DNA from: JANWWM01 sp046719715
GTDB taxonomy: Bacteria; Bacteroidota; Chlorobiia; Chlorobiales; Thermochlorobacteraceae
Reading direction: 5' to 3'
Assembly (NCBI GenBank): GCA_046719715.1
Contig: JBDNCJ010000005.1
Location: 1 to 64,000 of the forward strand
DNA length: 64,000 bases
The notes beneath the pieces were generated by a model. It worked only from the letters and a program-made list of their open reading frames with translations. It was not told the DNA's origin and did no database searches. The position numbers were made by a program, and so were the translations under genes. Shown here in pieces: positions 33,234 to 41,965 of the stretch (the first letter of the stretch is position 1; the number at the start of each line of letters is the position of its first letter).

Positions 33234-34196
33234 ATGTCGCAGTTTGCAATCGGCATTGATGTTGGTGCAACGTCCATCAAGTTTGCCGCCGTTTCCAAAG
33301 CGGGAGAATTTCTTTCCGAAACACATGAGCCGACCGAAGGCGAGAAGGGAAAAGCAACCGTTGTTCAAAATCTCCTTAAAGGCATTTCAACGCTGATGGA
33401 CGGGCTTGAGCCGTCGTCGCTCTTGGGTGTGGGTGTGGGTGTGCCGGGCGTCGTCGGCTACGACGGTGTGATTAAAACACTGACCAACATTCCCGATTGG
33501 CACAACTCAAATTTGGCGACGATGTTACAAACGCAAATGAAGGCGAAGTTTGGCGTGGCGCCGCCGATTGGGGTTGAAAATGACGCGAATGTCGCCGCGC
33601 TGGGTGAGTCGGCGTTTGGCGCAGGCAAGCCGTTTAAGGATTTCGTGATGATTACGCTCGGCACTGGCGTCGGCGGCGGAATTATCTTGAACAAGCAAAT
33701 TTTTCGCGGCTCGACGGGCGGCGCAGGCGAACTGGGGCACATCACGATTGACTTCAACAGCGACGTCTTGCACGCTGGCATTCGCGGCTCGATAGAGGGA
33801 CTCATTGGACATCGCCAAATTACCGCCTTTGCACAGAAATTGCTGTCGCAATCGCCCTCGCCCATCATTGAAAAACTGTGTGGTGGCGACCTTTCACGGC
33901 TCGAACCCAAAGTGCTTACCGAAGCGGCAAACGCAGGGGATAAGGTCGCCTTGCAAGTGTGGAGATTTGTTGGAGAAATTCTTGGCGTTGGAATCGGAAC
34001 ACTGGTGTCGGTGTTAGATGTCAGAAAATTTGTGATTGGCGGCGGCGTTGCAGGCGCGGGCGATTTCGTCTTGAAGCCGACGTTCAATCAAGCCAAACGC
34101 TTTTCGCTCGAAGCCATGCACGACGGATTGGAAATTCTGCCCGCTCAACTCGGAAACCGCGCTGGCGTCATGGGGGCGGCGGCACTGTGTTTTTAG
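33234..34196 (+). CDS. ROK-family sugar kinase (glucokinase-like)
   Basis: 320 residues. Phosphate-1 motif FAIGIDVGATSIKFAAV, sugar-binding VENDANVAALGE (catalytic Asp), ITLGTGVGGGII, GELGHITID with the substrate His/Glu, and C-terminal FVIGGGVAGAGD. The usual ROK zinc-binding CxCGxxGCxE motif is missing. At its position the sequence reads HAGIRGSIEGLIG, with the Glu kept but all Cys lost, as in some Bacteroidota ROK kinases. It probably phosphorylates glucose or a related hexose; exact specificity is inferred. Confidence 0.88.
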   Translation: MSQFAIGIDVGATSIKFAAVSKAGEFLSETHEPTEGEKGKATVVQNLLKGISTLMDGLEPSSLLGVGVGVPGVVGYDGVIKTLTNIPDWHNSNLATMLQTQMKAKFGVAPPIGVENDANVAALGESAFGAGKPFKDFVMITLGTGVGGGIILNKQIFRGSTGGAGELGHITIDFNSDVLHAGIRGSIEGLIGHRQITAFAQKLLSQSPSPIIEKLCGGDLSRLEPKVLTEAANAGDKVALQVWRFVGEILGVGIGTLVSVLDVRKFVIGGGVAGAGDFVLKPTFNQAKRFSLEAMHDGLEILPAQLGNRAGVMGAAALCF

Positions 34197-34205
34197 CGAC
34201 CGTCT

Positions 34206-34640
34206 ATGAAATTCATCTTGCTTCTCAATCTTGCCTCAACGCTCTTTATGACGGGCGTAATTTGGTTTGTGCAAGTGGTGCACTATCCGCTCTTCAGCCG
34301 CGTCGGCACGGAAACGTTCGCGATATATGAATCCATGCATGCGACGCTCACCACGCTGGTCGTGTTTCCTGCCATGATGCTTGAACTCCTTTCGGCTGGA
34401 CTCCTGCTCCTCAATCACAAAGAGGACTGGCGACTATGGGCGGGGCTTTTCCTGCTCCTCGTGATTTGGATTTCGACTATGTTCGTCCAAGTGCCCAAGC
34501 ACAGCGAATTGAGCACGGGATTCAACGCCGCTGTGCATGCGTCGCTGGTCGCCACGAATTGGATTCGCACCGTTGCATGGAGCGTGAGAAGCCTCCTGAT
34601 GCTGTGGGTGGTGGCTGAGATGATAAAGGATAATGGTTGA
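34206..34640 (+). CDS. four-helix integral membrane protein of unknown function
   Basis: 144 residues with four hydrophobic spans: ILLLNLASTLFMTGVIWFV, LVVFPAMMLELLSAGLLLL, LWAGLFLLLVIWISTMFV and a final helix near SLLMLWVVAEM. Conserved-looking polar positions include QVVHYPLF near the start of the first loop, VPKHSELS in the third loop and TNWIRTVAW before the last helix. The pattern resembles DUF1772-like small membrane proteins but I do not assign a family. Begins nine bases after the ROK gene and overlaps the next gene by eight. Confidence 0.65.
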   Translation: MKFILLLNLASTLFMTGVIWFVQVVHYPLFSRVGTETFAIYESMHATLTTLVVFPAMMLELLSAGLLLLNHKEDWRLWAGLFLLLVIWISTMFVQVPKHSELSTGFNAAVHASLVATNWIRTVAWSVRSLLMLWVVAEMIKDNG

Positions 34641-34860
34641 ATCAACCGACAAGCCATACCCGCACCATACCATGCCGACATTTCACGATGAGGAACTCGC
34701 ACTGCTTTCCAATCCGCGTTTCTTTGAACAAAAATTACAAGCGACAGAAAAATTGAAACAACTTATGGAAGAGATTCGACCACAAGGCTTGCTGGCGCCG
34801 CGCACGACGGATTTTCTGAAAGGGCAAATCGCCAAAGGACAAAAAAGATGCTGTTCGTGA
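34633..34860 (+). CDS. short conserved-looking hypothetical protein
   Basis: 75 residues from the ATG at 34633, which overlaps the end of the membrane-protein gene by eight bases. A second ATG at 34672 would give 62 residues beginning MPTFHDEELALLSNPRFF. The core is helical and charged (FEQKLQATEKLKQLMEEIRP). It ends KGQKRCCS with a Cys pair. No family recognised. The overlap and the tatA gene 61 bases downstream suggest an operon. Confidence 0.5.
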   Translation: MVESTDKPYPHHTMPTFHDEELALLSNPRFFEQKLQATEKLKQLMEEIRPQGLLAPRTTDFLKGQIAKGQKRCCS

Positions 34861-34921
34861 AATAAGGTTTTGGTAAATTCAGTTTCAACGTATCGCCGTC
34901 AACTTAAACGCATTTTGAAGT

Positions 34922-35182
34922 ATGTTCGGATTAGGATTTCAGGAACTTCTCATCATTTTCATCATCATTTTGCTGCTCTTTGGCGCAAAGAAACTGCCTG
35001 AACTCGCGCGCGGCTTGGGCAAAGGGATTAACGAGTTCAAACGCGCTCAACAAGGCTTAGAGGAAGAAATTAAAAACACTTCAAACGACAAGCCCGCCGG
35101 CGAAAAGGAACTCGCCGAAAAAATCAGCCGAATGAGCGACGAAGACAAAGCCAAACTGGCTGAACTGTTGAGCAAAAAGTAA
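34922..35182 (+). CDS. tatA: twin-arginine translocase subunit TatA/TatE
   Basis: 86 residues. The layout is typical: N-terminal transmembrane helix (MFGLGFQELLIIFIIILLLFG), the FGAKKLPELARGLGKGINEFK hinge and amphipathic helix, then a charged tail (in parts). It polymerises to form the pore that passes folded proteins carrying RR signal peptides. tatC is not in the window. The C-terminal KISRMSDEDKAKLAELLSKK helix is longer than minimal TatA. Confidence 0.92.
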   Translation: MFGLGFQELLIIFIIILLLFGAKKLPELARGLGKGINEFKRAQQGLEEEIKNTSNDKPAGEKELAEKISRMSDEDKAKLAELLSKK

Positions 35183-35398
35183 GTTTTCTTGTTGGAGTGA
35201 AACCAAAGAAGGCGAGCCAGCACACTCGTCTTTTATACTCAGATGAAAAAGTGAAGACTTAAAGTGAAGACTTATAAATGCAGGACTCAATCGCGTTAAA
35301 GCCATGCTTGAAAATACTTTTGAGAGAAAACATAAGTGGTATGTGGAAAAGACCGTTTGGCATGGTCAAGCCGAACTGAAAAGGGAAACCGAGTTGAT
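35183..35398 (+). other. gap with an open but unrecognised fragment
   Basis: No clear intact gene. A frame open from 35268 to the stop at 35402 reads with protein-like composition (NRVKAMLENTFERKHKWYVE, then KTVWHGQAELKRETELI), with an ATG at 35304. It has no visible start signals and runs into the 3' end of the convergent gene. It may be the remains of a lost gene, like the piece at 35954-36161. Confidence 0.3.
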
Positions 35399-35833
35399 CT
35401 AAAAGTTTATCGATAAACTGGGCAAATCGTTAGAACCCTTGTTTTCAGAGCCGCTGAAAACTTCATGAATCGCTCTCAAAGCGCGCCGCCAAGTGAATCG
35501 CTTCACACAACTGATATCGATTTGCTCAATAACTTGAAAGTTTTCGTCCAGCACAAAGTAGTCTGTCTTTCTCAAACTAATTCCAGAAGGGGTTTTAGTC
35601 GAGTATTCGTGAATCATACAGTAATAATGCTCCGCGTTAATGGTTAAATCAGACCAGTCTTCTTCCTCATAACTATCAGGCTTTAAGAGAACTTTCGTCA
35701 GGTGAAGGCGTATTGCCTTGCGAACCTGCTCTTTTGGAGAGATTCCGCTTTTCTGTTCTATCGCTTGCGCGGTAACGACAATGGTGGCAACGCAGAAAGA
35801 AATGGTACTAAAAAGTAGTGTCTTAAGTTTCAT
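35399..35833 (-). CDS. small exported protein of unknown function
   Basis: 144 residues from the ATG at 35831-35833, giving the signal peptide MKLKTLLFSTISFCVATIVVTAQA. An upstream longer frame adds 34 implausible residues. The mature part has a helical lead (PKEQVRKAIRLHLTKVLLKP), then probable strands DWSDLTINAEHYYCMIHEY, SLRKTDYFVLDENFQVIEQ. One Cys pair is possible (Cys in HYYCMI and ISCVKRF). No family recognised. It stands alone in AT-rich DNA between decayed sequences. Confidence 0.55.
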   Translation of the reverse strand: MKLKTLLFSTISFCVATIVVTAQAIEQKSGISPKEQVRKAIRLHLTKVLLKPDSYEEEDWSDLTINAEHYYCMIHEYSTKTPSGISLRKTDYFVLDENFQVIEQIDISCVKRFTWRRALRAIHEVFSGSENKGSNDLPSLSINF

Positions 35834-35953
35834 AGCAGAGTTACAGTTGTTAAAGTTGTTTGGTGTATTCGGAACTACAAAAAAGCATCTCAACTGACTT
35901 TGAACGACAAAGCCAACTACAAACATGGACATCAAGTCTAAACTGCTGACCTC

Positions 35954-36161
35954 ATGCCAGAAAATTCTGCACTCGATGACCTTTACTCGGTTATCAAGAG
36001 CATTAAAGCGCGTTCATTTTTTTACGGAGTAAGGATAGGAGTGCGTTGTATTACTGATGCAAAACTAAAACGATGAACTTAAACATGCATTACGGGATTT
36101 TTACGGTGTTCTAAGTGATTATTTCAAGAGGACTTATGGGGATTTGAGAGATGAAAATTAG
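35954..36161 (+). pseudogene. frameshifted remnant of an unknown gene
   Basis: MPENSALDDLYSVIKSIKAR followed by SFFYGVRIGVRCITDAKLKR stops at 36074-36076. One base later the next frame carries on as ELKHALRDFYGVLSDYFKRT then YGDLRDEN and stops at 36159-36161. The even protein-like composition across the shift suggests a real gene that lost frame. The rest of the 35936-36277 gap shows nothing I recognise. Confidence 0.4.
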
Positions 36162-36364
36162 AATTGAATCAAAAAGGAGACAAGATTTTGCTTGTGTTTC
36201 AGGCGCAGTTTTAAGCGAATAATTTTGTGTTTATAGGTTGTGCGTATCAAGCCGATTCAGCAGTTAGGGTTTGAGATGTGTTTTTAAGGAAGATAAATGT
36301 GGTGCGTCAAAAAGGAAAAAGCGTAATTCTCCATAAATTGCGCGAAGCAAAACCACTTTTCAAT

Positions 36365-37561
36365 ATGAAGTCAAACCGCGAGCGCACTGAAACGACGCTC
36401 ATTCACGGTGGAAGCGCGATAAATGAAACAAACGCCGTTGTTCCGCCGATTTGGCAAACCAGCACCTATAAAGCCCCCGACGACCCCGAAGCCTTTTCGG
36501 CGCTGGCGGCAAGCACGAACCCAAGCGAATTTTACTCGCGACACGGCAATCCAACCAACAAGCAAATTGAAGAAATTTTAGCGACGCTCGAGGGCACGGA
36601 ATCAGCAATGCTGACGAGTTCGGGCATGGGCGCGATTTCAACAGTGGTGCTTTCGCAAGTCAAGGCGGGCGAGCATGTGGTGGCGCAGTCCTCGCTCTAT
36701 GCGGCAACGATGGTGCTTCTTCGCGATGTGCTTCCGAAGTGGAACATCGAAGTCAGTTTTGTGAATCAAACCGACAACGCCGCCTTCGAAGCGGCAATAA
36801 GACCGAACACAAAACTTATCTATGTCGAAACACCGTCCAATCCGATGATGCGTCTCACAGACCTTGCCTTTATCGGCAAACTTGGACATGCACGCAACAT
36901 CATCACCGTTTGCGACAACACCTTTGCAACTCCGCTTAACCAACGACCGCACGATTTTGGAATTGATGCCATTGTGCATAGCGCAACGAAATACTTGGGC
37001 GGACACAGCGACCTCACCGCTGGCGCAATTTGCGCCTCAAAATCTATCGTTGAAGACTGTTGGAAAATGATGATTGTGCTGGGCGCACCGCTTGCCTCGT
37101 TTGATGCGTGGCTTTTGCTTCGCGGCTTACGCACGCTTTCGCTTCGAGTCAAAACGCATAACGAAAATGCGTATCGGCTTGCTCTATTTTTGGAATCGCA
37201 CCCAAAAATTGAGCGCGTGCATTTTCCGTTTCTTCAATCGCACCCACAGCACGGATTAGCAAAAGCACAAATGCACGGCTGTTCAGGCATGATGAGCGTT
37301 GAAGTGAAGGGCGAAACAGAAGAAGAGCGATTTGAACGCGCTCAACACTTGATTAAGCGGCTGAAACTTGCCGTCAATGCCGTGAGTTTGGGCGGCGTGG
37401 AAACGCTTGTCGTCCACCCCGCCTCAATGTGGCGGTATCACTACACCGATGAGCAGCGACGGGCGGCGGGAATTGACACGGGATTGGTTCGGCTTTCGGT
37501 CGGCATCGAGCATAGTGATGATTTGATTTCGGATTTCGAGCAGGCTTTGTCGGAAGCATGA
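36365..37561 (+). CDS. trans-sulfuration family PLP enzyme (cystathionine gamma-lyase/synthase or methionine gamma-lyase)
   Basis: 398 residues from the ATG at 36365. The longer frame to 36278 adds 29 unlikely residues. Cys/Met-metabolism PLP fold: TLIHGGSAINETNAVVPPIWQTSTY (in part), YSRHGNPTNKQIEEILATLEG, SGMGAISTVVL, ETPSNPMM, VCDNTFATPLNQRPHDFG, the PLP lysine in SATKYLGGHSD, then SLGGVETLVVHPASM and GLVRLSVGIE. Members act on cystathionine, O-acyl-homoserine or methionine. Sequence alone does not settle which. No neighbouring methionine gene helps. Confidence 0.88.
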   Translation: MKSNRERTETTLIHGGSAINETNAVVPPIWQTSTYKAPDDPEAFSALAASTNPSEFYSRHGNPTNKQIEEILATLEGTESAMLTSSGMGAISTVVLSQVKAGEHVVAQSSLYAATMVLLRDVLPKWNIEVSFVNQTDNAAFEAAIRPNTKLIYVETPSNPMMRLTDLAFIGKLGHARNIITVCDNTFATPLNQRPHDFGIDAIVHSATKYLGGHSDLTAGAICASKSIVEDCWKMMIVLGAPLASFDAWLLLRGLRTLSLRVKTHNENAYRLALFLESHPKIERVHFPFLQSHPQHGLAKAQMHGCSGMMSVEVKGETEEERFERAQHLIKRLKLAVNAVSLGGVETLVVHPASMWRYHYTDEQRRAAGIDTGLVRLSVGIEHSDDLISDFEQALSEA

Positions 37562-37599
37562 GAGATGCTATTGCCTTACAGATTCTGACTGAACTGTTA

Positions 37600-38373
37600 C
37601 TACAATACGCGCTGAACCTCAGAGAGTGGCAGATTGAGTTTTTCAGCAATCGCCTCGTTGCTCAACCCCAATTCTCGCAAAATCGGAACGGTGGCAAGTT
37701 TGCCTTCCAACCTGCCCTCTTCTTTACCTTCAAACTTACCTTCTTCTCTGCCTTCTTCAAACGCTTCTCGGTAAAACGCCGTCTCTTTCAACCCAAGTTC
37801 TTCTTGAATCTTCAACATCTTTCGTATCTCCTCTCTGGTTAAGGTTCTGAATTTGTAACTCAAAATCTGTTCAATCAAATCCAACTCCAACACGCTCGCT
37901 CTCTGTGCCAATCTCTGCGCTCGCTCTCCCGCCTCCTCTCCTTTCGCAATCAATAACTCATAGAGCGCAACCGCGTTTGAATCCGACTCTGTCAATTCGT
38001 CCAAATATATCCGTTTCACCCGCTTCAGCGCAAGCAAATCGGCATATGGCTCAATCGCTTTTTGCTCCACGCTTCGTGAAGGATAAATCACAACCGCTTG
38101 CCACTTTGCCGTTGGATACTGTTTGAGGTAGAGAAAGATTTCGGCAAAAAATCGGGCGTAGAATTGCTCATCGGGTTGAAATTGCGCTTCAACGAAGTAA
38201 GTAACATCATCGGAATTTGGAACAAAGACGCCGTCGATGCGGAAGGCGGTTTCTTTGAGTTCAACGGATTTGAATTGGTAACGCAAAGCGTCGTCGGGAT
38301 TTCTACCGATGAGCGAGAAGAAGCCTTGCGGCAAGAGTTGAAGCAGAAGGTAGATGAGTTTATCGGTGCGCAT
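37600..38373 (-). CDS. DUF2887 / Rpn-like putative PD-(D/E)xK nuclease
   Basis: 257 residues. The N-terminal part shows IYLLLQLLPQGFFSLIG, a nuclease-like core RIDGVFVP ... VTYFVEAQFQPDEQFYARFFAEI (D, then E-x-Q) and WQAVVIYPSRSVEQ. The C-terminal region has a charged repeat (EGREEGKFEGKEEGRLEGKL) and a short helix-turn region ELGLSNEAIAEKLNLPLSEVQ. This is the arrangement of the DUF2887/Rpn transposase-associated families, common and often multi-copy in Cyanobacteria and Chlorobi-like genomes. The function is unproven; some Rpn relatives are DNA endonucleases promoting recombination. Confidence 0.78.
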   Translation of the reverse strand: MRTDKLIYLLLQLLPQGFFSLIGRNPDDALRYQFKSVELKETAFRIDGVFVPNSDDVTYFVEAQFQPDEQFYARFFAEIFLYLKQYPTAKWQAVVIYPSRSVEQKAIEPYADLLALKRVKRIYLDELTESDSNAVALYELLIAKGEEAGERAQRLAQRASVLELDLIEQILSYKFRTLTREEIRKMLKIQEELGLKETAFYREAFEEGREEGKFEGKEEGRLEGKLATVPILRELGLSNEAIAEKLNLPLSEVQRVL

Positions 38374-38509
38374 GACGATTTTATTTTTGAAAAGGGCACG
38401 CGAAACATCGTTCTATTTGCCTACCTCTGAAACTTACGCTATTTTCCGCGCTTACATTGAAAACACAAATGTGAAATCATTTTATCCCGAAAATTTCAGT
38501 CAATTCTAA

Positions 38510-40174
38510 ATGAAGAAACAGATTTTAATGAACCAACAAGGCGACGAGATTCAAGTTGCGATTGTTGAGGACGGAAAATTAGCGGAACTGTTTATTGATA
38601 GGCCAGATCGCTCGCGAACAGTCGGCGATATTTATTTGGGGCGCGTGCAAAAAGTCGTCGAGGGTTTGCAAGCCGCCTTCATTGACATTGGGCAAGAGCA
38701 AGATGGGTTTTTGCACTTTTCCGACGTCGGCACAACGAGCGAAGATTATCGTGCGCTTGTCGGCGACGATTTTGACGAAGACGATGAAGACGACGACGAC
38801 GACGAGCCAGCCGCCCAGCAACCCCAAGCCAAAAGCCGACCGCAACAAAATGGACAAGGGAGTGCGGCAACCGCGCAAGATCGACGCGCCGACGCATTGC
38901 GCGAGAAGCGGCAATCCTACACGCAGATGATTGCAGGCAAACTCAAGCCCAACGACAGCATTTTGGTGCAGGTCATCAAAGAACCGATTAGCACCAAAGG
39001 GTCGCGGCTCACGAGCGACATCACGATTGCGGGGCGATTCATGGTGCTCTTGCCGTTTGGACAAGGCAACATCGCCGTCTCAAAGCGAATTATGAACCGC
39101 CGCGAACGTAAGCGGCTCAAAGGCATCGTGCGTTCCATGCTTCCGAACCGAAACTTCGGCGCGATTGTGCGAACCGTCGCCGAAGAGCAAGACGAGCAAC
39201 TGCTCCGCACCGACTTGGAAATTTTGCTCAATAAATGGAAGCAAATTGAAGAAGCGGTCAAATCTTCACAACCGCCGAAAGTCATCTTCAAAGAAGATAA
39301 CCTCGTTGCCTCCGCGTTGCGCGACTACATGACCGAAGATGTCAATGAAATCGTAACCAATTCGCCGAGCATTCACAAAGAAGTGATGAGTTTTATTCGT
39401 TGGGCGGCACCTGAAATGGAAAAGAAAGTTCAACTCTACAAAGGACGCCTGCCGCTCTACGAAAGTTACAGCATCGCCAAAGACGTGGAATCAATTTTCT
39501 CGCGCAAAGTGTGGCTTAAATCAGGTGGGTATTTGATTATCGAGCACACCGAAGCAATGGTGGTGATTGACGTCAATAGCGGACGCTTCGCCGCCAAGCG
39601 CGAGCAGGAGGAAAATTCGCTCCGCACCAATATGGAAGCCGCCAAGGAAATCGCTCGACAACTCCGACTACGCGACATCGGGGGCATTATCGTCGTCGAT
39701 TTCATCGACTTGCTCGACGACCGCAACGCGAAAAAAGTCTATGAAACCATCAAGCAAGAGTTTCGCCGCGACCGCGCCAAATCGAACATCTTGCCGATGT
39801 CGGATTTCGGCATTATGCAAATCACCCGCGAGCGCGTGCGTCCAAGCCTGATGCAACGCATGGGCGACCAATGCCCCGCCTGCGGCGGCACCGGCATTGT
39901 GCAAGCGCGAAAAACCACCGTCCACCAAATTGACCGATGGCTTCGCAAATTCGCGCTCAACACCAAAGGCGGATTCCAAAAAATCGACCTCTACATCAGC
40001 CCTACGCTCATCGAGCCGCTCTACAAAGACCAGCAGTTGAAGCCCGAATACAAATGGTTTCTTCAACATCTCGTCGTTGTAAAAGTTAAACAAGATGAAA
40101 GTTTGAGAAGCGACGACTTTCGATTTGTTCTACCCAAAACGGGCGTCGACATTACCCAAGAATTTTCGCTTTAA
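38510..40174 (+). CDS. rng: ribonuclease G/E family endoribonuclease
   Basis: 554 residues. N-terminal S1-type domain (NIYLGRV-like DIYLGRVQKVVEGLQAAFIDIG), catalytic DNase I-like region with YESYSIAKDVESIFSRKVWL, EAMVVIDVNSGRF (metal Asp pair) and DIGGIIVVDFIDL, then MTRKR-like QITRERVRPSL and the zinc-link CPACGGTG. An acidic insertion of about 50 residues (EDDEDDDDDEP, then a Gln-rich stretch) splits the S1 domain near residue 85. It processes rRNA and mRNA 5' monophosphate ends. The RNase E scaffold tail is absent, hence RNase G-type. Confidence 0.94.
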   Translation: MKKQILMNQQGDEIQVAIVEDGKLAELFIDRPDRSRTVGDIYLGRVQKVVEGLQAAFIDIGQEQDGFLHFSDVGTTSEDYRALVGDDFDEDDEDDDDDEPAAQQPQAKSRPQQNGQGSAATAQDRRADALREKRQSYTQMIAGKLKPNDSILVQVIKEPISTKGSRLTSDITIAGRFMVLLPFGQGNIAVSKRIMNRRERKRLKGIVRSMLPNRNFGAIVRTVAEEQDEQLLRTDLEILLNKWKQIEEAVKSSQPPKVIFKEDNLVASALRDYMTEDVNEIVTNSPSIHKEVMSFIRWAAPEMEKKVQLYKGRLPLYESYSIAKDVESIFSRKVWLKSGGYLIIEHTEAMVVIDVNSGRFAAKREQEENSLRTNMEAAKEIARQLRLRDIGGIIVVDFIDLLDDRNAKKVYETIKQEFRRDRAKSNILPMSDFGIMQITRERVRPSLMQRMGDQCPACGGTGIVQARKTTVHQIDRWLRKFALNTKGGFQKIDLYISPTLIEPLYKDQQLKPEYKWFLQHLVVVKVKQDESLRSDDFRFVLPKTGVDITQEFSL

Positions 40175-40182
40175 ATTCAATT

Positions 40183-41040
40183 ATGCACAGCATTGAGTTT
40201 CTAAAATCCGAAATAGAACGGCTTTCGCCATTAGCATTGGAAACGCTTCGGCACGAGCGCGAAGCACGCACCATTTTCAACGAGTTTCTGAATCGGCTGA
40301 ATCAGGGTGAGTTGCGTGCCGCTCAAAAAATGAACGGCAGTTGGACCGTCAACCACTGGGTCAAGCAAGGCATTTTGTTAGGCTTTCGTTTGGGAGAACT
40401 GCGAAAAGTGGAAGTCGGCAGCGAACCCAAACAACTCACCTTCATTGATAAAGACACCTATCCCGTCCGACATTATCAAGAGACCGACAAAGTGCGTATT
40501 GTGCCCGGCGGCACGGCGATTCGAAGCGGGGCGTATCTTGCGCCATCGGTAGTGGTGATGCCGCCTGCCTACATCAATGTTGGTGCCTTTGTTGATGAAG
40601 GCACAATGATTGATTCGCATGCGCTCGTCGGCAGTTGTGCGCAAGTGGGAAAGCGCGTGCATCTTTCGGCGGCGTCGCAACTCGGCGGCGTGCTCGAGCC
40701 TATCGGCGCACTGCCCGTGATTGTGGAAGACGATGTCATGATTGGCGGAAACTGCGGCATCTACGAAGGCACAATTATCGAGGAAAAAGCCGTGATTGGA
40801 ACAGGGGTAATCTTGAACGGCTCAACGCCCGTTTATGACGTCGTGCAAGAGCGCATCTTGCGAAAAACCGCCGAACAGCCCCTCGTCATTCCAAAGGGAG
40901 CGGTCGTGGTTGCCGGCGCGCGCGCCATCAAAAACGCATTTGCCGAAGCGCACGGACTTTCGATTTACACGCCCATCATCATTAAGTATCGGGACGAAAA
41001 AACGGATAAAGCAACGTCTTTGGAAGAGTTGCTCCGCTAA
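40183..41040 (+). CDS. dapD: tetrahydrodipicolinate N-succinyltransferase
   Basis: 285 residues. N-terminal helical domain (WTVNHWVKQGILLGFRLGEL), then a left-handed beta-helix of hexapeptide repeats: GGTAIRSGAYLAPSVVVMPP, VGAFVDEGTMIDSHALVGSC, AQVGKRVHLSAASQLGGVLEP and IGGNCGIYEGTIIEEKAVIG (in parts). It makes N-succinyl-2-amino-6-ketopimelate in the lysine/meso-diaminopimelate pathway. It starts nine bases after rng and is followed six bases later by the amidotransferase leader. Confidence 0.94.
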   Translation: MHSIEFLKSEIERLSPLALETLRHEREARTIFNEFLNRLNQGELRAAQKMNGSWTVNHWVKQGILLGFRLGELRKVEVGSEPKQLTFIDKDTYPVRHYQETDKVRIVPGGTAIRSGAYLAPSVVVMPPAYINVGAFVDEGTMIDSHALVGSCAQVGKRVHLSAASQLGGVLEPIGALPVIVEDDVMIGGNCGIYEGTIIEEKAVIGTGVILNGSTPVYDVVQERILRKTAEQPLVIPKGAVVVAGARAIKNAFAEAHGLSIYTPIIIKYRDEKTDKATSLEELLR

Positions 41041-41066
41041 CAACATTGCAAAACAAAGGAGAAACC

Positions 41067-41942
41067 ATGTGCCGATTAGGAATTTATCGTGGCAAGCCGA
41101 TTACGCTCAAACGCTTCATCTTTGACCCACCACACAACTTCGTCGAGCAAGCGCGCACGCCGCGCGAAATGATTATCACGCCCATCAACGTCGATGGCTA
41201 TGGACTGGCATGGTATAACCGCGACATTCACCCTGAACCTGCCGTGATGAAATCGGAAAAACCGTTTTGGCACGACATCAACGCGGCAAACATTTCTGGG
41301 AAAATCATCTCGGATACCATCTTTATGCACATTCGCGCCGCCTCGCCCGGCTTGCCTGTTCATCAAGCCAATGCACACCCGTTTCAGTTTAAAGAGCAAA
41401 TTTTCATGCACAACGGCATCGTGAGCGATTTCAAAAAGGGCTTTATGCGCTCTATCCGACAAATGATTTCCGACACTTTTTATCCGCACTTGCAAGGCAC
41501 GACCGATTCGGAGCATATCTTCAATTTGTATCTCACCATTCGCGAAGAACAGCCGAAACTCACCATGCGCGAAGCCGTGCTCGAACTCTTTGAACGGCTA
41601 AATCATCTCGGCAAAAAACACGAGGCGGATTTAATTTTAAACTTCGGATTTACCGACGGCGAAACCACCGTCGCCACGTGCTATACGAACATTGACAAAT
41701 CCGCAACGCTTTATTACACCACATCGAGCACGTTCTTTCCCGATGCTGTCGTCGTTGCGTCTGAACCGCTTGATTATCGCGACACAAGTTGGCAGAAATT
41801 TCCAATTAACCACTTGGTAGAAATCAACGAAGCACATCAATTCCAATTCGCGCCAATTCCAAATCCGTTCTTCAAAGAAGGCGCACTGCCGGCGGCGAAA
41901 CCCGTTACGCTGAAAATTTCAATGCCAACCGAAGCCGATTAA
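41067..41942 (+). CDS. class II glutamine amidotransferase (YafJ/EgtC-like)
   Basis: 291 residues from the ATG at 41067, which has an AAAGGAG ribosome binding site and places Cys2 at the N-terminus (MCRLGIYRG) as the nucleophile after Met removal. Ntn-hydrolase features: NVDGYGLAWYN, FMHIRAASPGLPVHQANAHPF, QEQ-like EQIFMHNGIVSDF and GTTDSEHIFNLYL. Members release ammonia or hydrolyse gamma-glutamyl bonds (EgtC in ergothioneine synthesis), but no egtB or egtD is near. The upstream ATG at 41046 would bury the Cys and is rejected. Confidence 0.9.
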   Translation: MCRLGIYRGKPITLKRFIFDPPHNFVEQARTPREMIITPINVDGYGLAWYNRDIHPEPAVMKSEKPFWHDINAANISGKIISDTIFMHIRAASPGLPVHQANAHPFQFKEQIFMHNGIVSDFKKGFMRSIRQMISDTFYPHLQGTTDSEHIFNLYLTIREEQPKLTMREAVLELFERLNHLGKKHEADLILNFGFTDGETTVATCYTNIDKSATLYYTTSSTFFPDAVVVASEPLDYRDTSWQKFPINHLVEINEAHQFQFAPIPNPFFKEGALPAAKPVTLKISMPTEAD

Positions 41943-41965
41943 ACCAAGAGACCTGAACCGAATCC

